The notes under the pieces are model-generated. The model had not been told where the DNA came from. It saw only the letters and a list, made by a program, of their open reading frames with translations, and searched no databases. Made by a program: the position numbers and the translations under genes. DNA of 12,055 nucleotides, taken from assembly GCA_030620125.1 (NCBI GenBank), contig JAUXFI010000040.1, positions 1 through 12,055 of the forward strand. The letters run 5' to 3'. Below, one piece after another: positions 7,020 through 12,055 of the stretch; position 1 is the stretch's first letter; each line of letters begins with the position of its first letter. This DNA is from Anaerolineae bacterium (GTDB taxonomy: Bacteria > Chloroflexota > Anaerolineae > B4-G1).

Positions 7020-8726
7020 ATGAAACACTTGCGTGTTCTGAGTACCCTAATGGCACTGATCTTGGTCATCGGCCTGGTGGCGTCGTGTGCTCCACCGGCG
7101 ACCGAAGCGCCCCCGGCTGGAGGTGGCACGTTCATCTTTGGGCGTGGTGGCGATTCGGTCCAACTAGACCCCGCCATCGTCACCGACGGCGAGAGCTTCC
7201 GTGTGACTGGCCAATGCCTGGAGCCGCTCTATCAATACGAGTCCGGCTCCACCACGCCGATCCCGGCCTTGTCCACCGGCTGCACCGCCAACGCGGACAG
7301 CACCGAGTGGACCTGCAAGCTGCGTGAGGGCGTCAAGTTCCACGACGGAACCGACTTTAACGCCGACGCCGTCATCTTTAACTTTGATCGCTGGCGCTTC
7401 ACCGACAATGCCTACCACTTTGAGAGCCAGGTGTTCGAGTACTACGAGTACATGTGGTTCGGCTTCGACGACGACAGCGTCATTACTGCCGTCGAAAAGG
7501 TTGACGACTACACCGTCAAGTTCGTCCTGAACGCGCCATTGGCCCCCTTCCTGGCCAACCTGGCCATGGACATGTTCGCCATCTCTAGCCCGGCGGCCAT
7601 CGAGAAACACGGCGAAAGCTATGGCATGCCCAACGTAGGTTGTATAGGCACCGGGCCGTTCATCTTCGAGGACTGGGTAGAGAGCGATCACATCACGGTA
7701 GTGGCCAACGAAGACTACTGGGGTGGCAAGCCCACCATTGACGAGATTGTCTGGCGTGTGATCCCCGACGACTCGGCCCGCTTCCTGGCCCTGAAATCCG
7801 GCGACATCCACGCCCTGGAGCAGGCCGTGGCCGAGGACATCGCCTCCGCCGAGTCCGACCCCGATCTGTACGTCCTGGCCCGCCCGGCGCTGAATACTGG
7901 CTACCTGGCGTTCCCTTACCAGATCGAAGAGTTCCTGGACGTCAAGGTACGCGAAGCCGTCGTTCACGCCATTGACCGCCATGGCCTGGTCGAGAACTTT
8001 TACGGCGCGTACGGCGAAGTGTCGACCAACTTTTTGCCCCCGCTGGTCTGGGGTCACGACGACTCGATCGAGGACTGGGCCTACGACCCAGAACTGTCGA
8101 AGCAACTGCTGGCCGACGCGGGCTTCCCCGATGGGTTGAGCGAGGTAACCATCGCGTTCGACATTGAGGACGCCGATGGTAATGCTGTTTACAGCGCCGG
8201 GGACAAGATACCGCTCACGCTGTACTACATGCCGGTGACCCGCTTTTACTACCCCAGCCCCAAGGAGATCGGCGAGGCTATGGCGGCCGACCTGGCCAAA
8301 GCGAATATCAACGCTACGCTCGAGTTGGCCGGCGACTGGCCCACCTACCTGGGTCTGCGGCGCAACGGCCTGCTCCCCGGGCTGTACATGCTCGGCTGGG
8401 GCGGCGACAACGGCGACCCCGACAATTTCCACAACTACTTCTTCGGTGGCCTGAGCTCGGCTGACGACACGAAAGAGCCCGACCCACGTGAAGGCTTCTA
8501 CGCCAACCAGGAAGTGGCCAAACTGCTCTACGAGGCAGCCGTCAACCCCAACCAGTCCGAGCGCGAAGCGAAATACAAGCAGGTCGAGCAGTTGCTACAC
8601 GACGACGTCGCCCGCTTGTGGATCGCGCACAACAATACGCCACTCCTGTTTTCCAAAGAGATCAGTGGCTACGTGCCGCAGCCGGTCGGCGCTGACTACT
8701 ACGAGGGGACGGTCATAGCGCCCTGA
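7020..8726 (+). CDS. ABC transporter substrate-binding lipoprotein, family 5 (oligopeptide/dipeptide type)
   Basis: This 568-residue lipoprotein should capture solute outside the membrane and deliver it to the two permeases encoded next. The signal peptide (MKHLR, hydrophobic stretch) ends in lipobox LVASC with Cys23 as the lipidated residue, followed by a short Pro/Ala linker. SBP_bac_5 hallmarks are clear: GGTFIFGRGGDSVQLDPA, then LREGVKFHDGTDFNADAV from Leu101 and GTGPF at 210. After these come the ALKSGDIHAL segment and VREAVVHAIDR, which belongs to the family's C-terminal lobe. Length is usual for the family. It is the first gene of the operon, behind a TTGACA/TATACT promoter, and is separated from the permeases by 138 bases containing a strong hairpin. 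Family 5 proteins bind peptides but also nickel, sugars and other ligands. Nothing here identifies the ligand, so a peptide substrate is only the default guess. Confidence 0.93.
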   Translation: MKHLRVLSTLMALILVIGLVASCAPPATEAPPAGGGTFIFGRGGDSVQLDPAIVTDGESFRVTGQCLEPLYQYESGSTTPIPALSTGCTANADSTEWTCKLREGVKFHDGTDFNADAVIFNFDRWRFTDNAYHFESQVFEYYEYMWFGFDDDSVITAVEKVDDYTVKFVLNAPLAPFLANLAMDMFAISSPAAIEKHGESYGMPNVGCIGTGPFIFEDWVESDHITVVANEDYWGGKPTIDEIVWRVIPDDSARFLALKSGDIHALEQAVAEDIASAESDPDLYVLARPALNTGYLAFPYQIEEFLDVKVREAVVHAIDRHGLVENFYGAYGEVSTNFLPPLVWGHDDSIEDWAYDPELSKQLLADAGFPDGLSEVTIAFDIEDADGNAVYSAGDKIPLTLYYMPVTRFYYPSPKEIGEAMAADLAKANINATLELAGDWPTYLGLRRNGLLPGLYMLGWGGDNGDPDNFHNYFFGGLSSADDTKEPDPREGFYANQEVAKLLYEAAVNPNQSEREAKYKQVEQLLHDDVARLWIAHNNTPLLFSKEISGYVPQPVGADYYEGTVIAP

Positions 8727-8814
8727 CGGGCCCTGACTAGAACGAACCCCGACCTTGACGCCACCGGAAGCCGTCATTAGCGAGACGGCGACGGGTTGGG
8801 AAGTGTGAACAACC

Positions 8815-8843
8815 ACAGGGGAGGGCATTTCGCCCTCCCCTGT
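8815..8843 (+). promoter_or_regulatory. Intercistronic hairpin between binding protein and permease genes
   Basis: ACAGGGGAGGGC (8815-8826) and its exact complement (8832-8843) form a 12-bp perfect stem with a 5-base loop. No U-run follows, so it is not a classical terminator. A weaker 6-bp stem (8770-8775/8784-8789) precedes it. Such hairpins after binding-protein genes are known to protect the upstream message from exonucleases, raising binding protein over permease. That role is inferred here. The rest of 8727-8864 shows no gene. Confidence 0.65.
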
Positions 8844-8850
8844 ACCCTAG

Positions 8851-8857
8851 AAAGGGG
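8851..8857 (+). promoter_or_regulatory. Ribosome binding site supporting the TTG start of permease 1
   Basis: AAAGGGG ends 7 bases before TTG 8865. It lies just past the intercistronic hairpin and leaves the site unpaired. Earlier in-frame starts (TTG 8796, GTG 8805) would place the hairpin inside the coding region and add a non-hydrophobic, Gly/Arg-rich leader absent from the family. Confidence 0.6.
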
Positions 8858-8864
8858 TCGCCCC

Positions 8865-9920
8865 TTGACTCGATACATCATCCGCCGGCTTATCTCGGTG
8901 ATCCCCACTTTGCTGGGCGTCACCATTATCATCTTTCTGTTGGTACGCCTTATCCCTGGCGATCCAGCCATCGCGATGTTGGGCGAGCATGCGGCCCAGG
9001 AAAACGTGGAGCGGATTCGCGAGCAACTGGGACTGAATCGCCCTACGTTCCTGGACCGGGAAGCACTGGAGCAGGGAGACGTCAGAGGATTCTTCGACAG
9101 TCAATACACCCGCTACCTGATTCGGCTGGCTCATGGCGATATGGGCAATTCAATTCATCGCCGCATCCCTATCGCTGAGGAACTGAAGCATCGCTTTCCG
9201 GCCACAATTGAACTTGCGCTCTTGTCCATGTCGATCGCCATCATTGTAGGTTTGCCGGTCGGCATCCTGTCGGCTGCGCGGCACAATTCCGTGTTGGACA
9301 ACGTCAGCATGGTCAGTTCGCTCATCGGCGTCTCTATGCCAATCTTTTGGCTGGGTCTGATGGAGATCATGCTTTTTGCAGTAATCCTGAATTGGTTTCC
9401 CGTCGGAGGCCGCCTGGACCACGCTACTGAGGTAAAAACCATCACCAACCTCATCGTCGTAGACAGTATCGTCACCGGCAACTGGGCGGCTCTGTGGGAT
9501 GCTCTGAGGCACCTGGCTATGCCCGCGTTGGCCCTGGCGACCATCCCCGTGGCCATCATCGCCCGTATGACGCGCGCCAGCATGTTGGACGTGCTCCAGG
9601 CAGACTACATCCGCACCGCCCACGCCAAGGGATTGCCGGAATGGGTGGTTCTCTACCGCCACGCCCTCAAGAACGCCTTCCTACCGATAATCACCATCAT
9701 TGGCATCCAGATGGGCAATTTGCTTGCGGGCGCTGTCCTAACGGAAACCATCTTTGCCTGGCCCGGGATCGGCAAATGGGGGCTCTACGATGCCATCCTG
9801 GGACGCGATTATCCAATCGTCCAGGGCGCTGCGTTGCTCATCGCCGTCGTCATTGTGTTCATCAATCTACTTGTGGACGTGTCCTACGCCTTTCTGGACC
9901 CACGAATCCACTACGAATGA
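8865..9920 (+). CDS. ABC transporter permease, DppB/OppB type
   Basis: This 351-residue integral membrane protein is one of the two translocation subunits of the importer. It begins TRYIIRRLISVIPTLLG and runs into the first membrane segment ending LVRLIPGDP, the characteristic N-terminus of DppB-like permeases. The BPD_transp_1 domain fills the C-terminal two thirds. The EAA loop that docks onto the ATPase is clear: DYIRTAHAKGLPE from Asp247, then HALKNAFLP. It is followed by GAVLTETIFAWPGIG and the C-terminus FLDPRIHYE. The start is TTG 8865, chosen for the AAAGGGG site 7 bases upstream and because it gives the family-typical N-terminus; the TTG may lower expression. Its stop is 7 bases before the next permease gene, so translation of the two is likely coupled. 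Family assignment is firm; the substrate is unknown. Confidence 0.92.
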   Translation: MTRYIIRRLISVIPTLLGVTIIIFLLVRLIPGDPAIAMLGEHAAQENVERIREQLGLNRPTFLDREALEQGDVRGFFDSQYTRYLIRLAHGDMGNSIHRRIPIAEELKHRFPATIELALLSMSIAIIVGLPVGILSAARHNSVLDNVSMVSSLIGVSMPIFWLGLMEIMLFAVILNWFPVGGRLDHATEVKTITNLIVVDSIVTGNWAALWDALRHLAMPALALATIPVAIIARMTRASMLDVLQADYIRTAHAKGLPEWVVLYRHALKNAFLPIITIIGIQMGNLLAGAVLTETIFAWPGIGKWGLYDAILGRDYPIVQGAALLIAVVIVFINLLVDVSYAFLDPRIHYE

Positions 9921-9927
9921 GACTCTA

Positions 9928-11184
9928 ATGGCAAAGAAAACATCCAAAAGTACCGAATTGACCGATTCTAAGAAATGGGCCGTTCGAGAGCACCGGTCGC
10001 TGTGGGGAGACGCGTGGCGGCGGTTGAGCGCTAGCAACACGGCCCGGCTGGGTTTGGGGATCGTGGCCTTCTTTGTTCTGTCGGCTGTACTGTCCCATTT
10101 CTTCTGGGAATACAATCCCAAGACCGATCTCGACTACTCCCTCAAACTCAAACCACCCAACATCTTCCCCACCGAGGAGGTCAAGTCTGTCCACCTCTTC
10201 GGCACTGACAAGTTGGGGCGGGATATCATGCGCCGCGTGATCCACGGGGGGTGGAACTCTATGCGCGTAGGCATAGTGGCCGTGGGCATCTCCCTGACGA
10301 TCGGGGGACTGCTGGGCCTGCTGGCTGGATTCTACGAGAGTATGCCCCTCGGACGTACAGGCAGCGTCATTCTTTTTGGCAGCGTCGGCCTCTGTCTGGG
10401 GTCCTTTTCAGCCTGGATTGCGGAGCAGCCATTCCAGGCACTCTTGTTCTGCGCGCTGGGGGTCGTGGCCGCGCTCTTGGAAGATCCTCGGGCGTCAGGA
10501 GCGGTTCGCGATGTCTCTCCCATCCGTGTGTTGCTCTTCGCTGGTGCGGGTCTTCTCCTCGGCGGCGGGCCGGCTCTGTTGGTCAGTCCCTACACGGCTG
10601 CCGCGTGTGGGATAGTGGGTCTAGTCACCGGCGCAATCGTGGCCCTGCCGATGGGCGGCTCGTTCATCTCTAACGCCATCATGCGCGTGATGGATGTCAT
10701 CCTGGCCTTTCCCGCGTACCTGCTGGCCATCGCCATTTTGGCATTCCTGGGACCGGGCCTGGACAGGGCGATGATCGCCATCGGGTTCGTAGCCATTCCA
10801 ACGTACACGCGCCTGTTACGTTCTACGGTGCTTTCTTTGACTCAGGAGACGTACGTCCTGGCCGCGCAGTCAATAGGAGCAGGTCATGCCCGCATCCTTT
10901 TCCGTCACATCATGCCCAATACCCTTTCGCCCATCATCGTCCAGGCGACCATGGGTCTGGCCAGTGCCATTCTGTGGGCGGGCGCACTGGGCTTCCTGGG
11001 GTTGGGGGCCATCCCGCCGGAACCAGAATGGGGAGCCATGCTGGGCGACAGCTATCGCTTCCTGACCAGCGGGGCCTGGTGGGCAGTAATGTTTCCCGGC
11101 CTAGCGATTATGTTGAGCGTGCTGGGCTTTAACCTGCTGGGCGACGGCCTGCGCGATGCGCTCGACCCACGCCTCACCCGTTGA
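9928..11184 (+). CDS. ABC transporter permease, DppC/OppC type, with a hydrophobic internal insert
   Basis: This 418-residue membrane protein is the second permease of the importer. ATG 9928 follows the permease 1 stop by 7 bases and has no convincing ribosome site, consistent with coupled translation. Family features are in order: N-terminal OppC-type segment with the first membrane span (about 39-58), FGTDKLGRDIMRRVIHGG from Phe91, the second span ending LLGLLAGFYE (137), IMRVMDVILAFPAYLLAIAI (251 on), the EAA loop ETYVLAAQSIGAGHA (Glu307 on) then HIMPNTLSPI, and the terminal NLLGDGLRDALDPRLT. Family members are usually about 300 residues. The excess lies between residues 138 and about 248, where a short GGWxD-type turn is normally found. 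The insert has about four hydrophobic segments (146-164, 169-184, 199-219, 223-242). The reading frame is unbroken and all core motifs survive, so the protein is probably functional. Confidence 0.9.
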   Translation: MAKKTSKSTELTDSKKWAVREHRSLWGDAWRRLSASNTARLGLGIVAFFVLSAVLSHFFWEYNPKTDLDYSLKLKPPNIFPTEEVKSVHLFGTDKLGRDIMRRVIHGGWNSMRVGIVAVGISLTIGGLLGLLAGFYESMPLGRTGSVILFGSVGLCLGSFSAWIAEQPFQALLFCALGVVAALLEDPRASGAVRDVSPIRVLLFAGAGLLLGGGPALLVSPYTAAACGIVGLVTGAIVALPMGGSFISNAIMRVMDVILAFPAYLLAIAILAFLGPGLDRAMIAIGFVAIPTYTRLLRSTVLSLTQETYVLAAQSIGAGHARILFRHIMPNTLSPIIVQATMGLASAILWAGALGFLGLGAIPPEPEWGAMLGDSYRFLTSGAWWAVMFPGLAIMLSVLGFNLLGDGLRDALDPRLTR

Positions 11185-11197
11185 ACCGGTGAACGGG
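11177..11197. terminator. Weak hairpin between convergent genes
   Basis: CCCGTT (11177-11182) and AACGGG (11192-11197) form a 6-bp stem spanning the permease 2 stop codon, and the two convergent stops are only 27 bases apart. There is no T-run, so a terminator role for either gene is weakly supported. Confidence 0.25.
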
Positions 11198-11211
11198 CCG
11201 ATACTATTCCC

Positions 11212-12055
11212 TCACTCCCACACCACTTGCTCCATCTCCAGGTTGTCACAGGGCGCACGGCCTACCTTGGCCATGTCCACCCACTGCCCCTGCACCCGGA
11301 TGCGCACTACGTCGGCGGTAAAGTCGGTGTTGGTGCCGACGATGGTGTCGTTGGACATCAACGATGAGCCGACGCCGTAAGAATCTGCCGGCACGCCCAG
11401 CCGCTCGAAGCGGCGGATCTTTTTCGGGTTGAACCCGCCGGAGACGACGATTCTGACGTTGCGGCAGTATTCCTTGGCTCGCTCCTCCCACTCCGGCGGC
11501 AGTTCCCAACTCTCCCAGGCCCGGTCCAGCGCCTCGCGCACGATAAAGACCAGACGCGGGTTGACGCCCAGGTCCAGTTCCGGGTCGCCCAGCGGCGGCA
11601 CGGCCACGTCGCGGACTGAGCGCGAGGTGTCGAGTCGCACGCCGTGGAGGGTGTATTTGCGGGCCTGCTCCTCGTTCCCGGCGTCTATCAGCCCCCGGTA
11701 GCGGTCGAACATGGCCTTGAGCGTGCGCAAGCTGTCGTTGACGTTGTCGTTGTTAAAGTCCACCAACGCGATGCGAGAGACCTCGGGTGGGAGCGTGGAG
11801 GCGAAAGCGACCATGGCGGCGGCGGTATCGCCCAGGAAGCAGGCGATGATGGAGTGGGGGACGGTGCCGATGCCCTGGCTGCCCCAGTAGTCGCCCTGTG
11901 CGTCGGTGGAGACCAGCGACGGGGTGTGCTGGCCGTAGTCGTGGTTGAAGCGCTGCACTGCGACGTCGTAGGCGTACCCGTCGGCGGCCTGCACCTCGTG
12001 GGCGTCGAAGCGGGCCGGGAAAAAGAGCACCGGCTTGCCCCGCGCCGCCACCATA
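11212..12055 (-). CDS. pncB: Nicotinate phosphoribosyltransferase, C-terminal part (gene runs off the window)
   Basis: This enzyme joins nicotinate to PRPP to give nicotinate mononucleotide, the first step of NAD salvage in the cytoplasm. About 280 C-terminal residues are present; the frame is open to the window edge, and the first Met seen (12054) is probably internal. The N-terminal part normal for the family is missing only because of the cut. Numbered from that Met, visible motifs are GTVPHS (63-68, His67 likely equivalent to the phosphorylated catalytic His of the family), VDFNND (98-103), GVRLDTS (138-144), VVSGGFNPKKI (203-213), the phosphate-binding GVGSSLMSND (227-236), TDFTADVV (243-250) and AKVGR (262-266). 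The spacing and wording are those of the short bacterial form. It is convergent with the importer operon and functionally unrelated. The exact relative, NAPRTase versus a close nicotinamide-using homologue, is inferred from motifs. Confidence 0.88.
   Translation of the reverse strand, partial: MVAARGKPVLFFPARFDAHEVQAADGYAYDVAVQRFNHDYGQHTPSLVSTDAQGDYWGSQGIGTVPHSIIACFLGDTAAAMVAFASTLPPEVSRIALVDFNNDNVNDSLRTLKAMFDRYRGLIDAGNEEQARKYTLHGVRLDTSRSVRDVAVPPLGDPELDLGVNPRLVFIVREALDRAWESWELPPEWEERAKEYCRNVRIVVSGGFNPKKIRRFERLGVPADSYGVGSSLMSNDTIVGTNTDFTADVVRIRVQGQWVDMAKVGRAPCDNLEMEQVVWE

Noticed and set aside
7164..8432. Long minus-strand open frame (422 codons) opposite the substrate-binding protein gene
   Set aside because: The sense strand encodes a clear family 5 binding protein with a ribosome site and promoter. 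The antisense frame has no recognisable domain.
9754..9927. Longer start for the DppC-like permease overlapping permease 1
   Set aside because: The extension would overlap permease 1 by more than 160 bases in another frame and has no family-like sequence. ATG 9928 gives the normal permease N-terminus.
1..12055. CRISPR arrays, tRNA or rRNA genes, transposases, attachment sites
   Set aside because: No regularly spaced identical repeats, no recognisable tRNA or rRNA segments and no transposase or integrase motifs were seen on either strand.

Overview
This is a GC-rich bacterial chromosome segment, with no phage, plasmid or transposase genes. Its style points to Chloroflexota (Anaerolineae or Caldilineae type). 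The clues are lipoprotein-based extracytoplasmic genes, a nicotinate phosphoribosyltransferase of the PARFDAHEVQAADGYAYD type, and many short palindromic repeats scattered between and inside genes. The assignment is an inference from recognition, not from a search.

Layout. Positions 1-406 hold no gene: a nested palindromic interspersed repeat (about 5-164), a rho-independent terminator (311-353) and a short tandem repeat. Positions 407-6601 (minus strand) encode a very large alpha-2-macroglobulin-like lipoprotein with four N-terminal Ig-like (Big_5) domains and an intact CTEQ thioester motif. Positions 6602-7019 are a divergent intergenic region with a promoter for each side and a strong palindrome. 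Positions 7020-11184 (plus strand) form an ABC importer operon: a family 5 peptide-type substrate-binding lipoprotein, a DppB-like permease with a TTG start, and a DppC-like permease. A 12-bp hairpin separates the binding protein from the permeases. No ATPase gene follows. Positions 11212-12055 (minus strand) are the 3' part of a nicotinate phosphoribosyltransferase gene, convergent with the operon and cut by the window edge.

How the genes work together. The binding lipoprotein and two permeases should form the capture and membrane parts of an oligopeptide/dipeptide-type importer whose ATPases must be encoded elsewhere. The macroglobulin-like protein is probably a surface-anchored protease trap and shares only the intergenic control region with the importer. 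The phosphoribosyltransferase is NAD salvage and unrelated.

The observations most worth a second look are a roughly 110-residue insert with about four extra hydrophobic segments inside the DppC-like permease, and several families of palindromic or tandem DNA repeats carried in frame inside the macroglobulin gene, one of them in both orientations.
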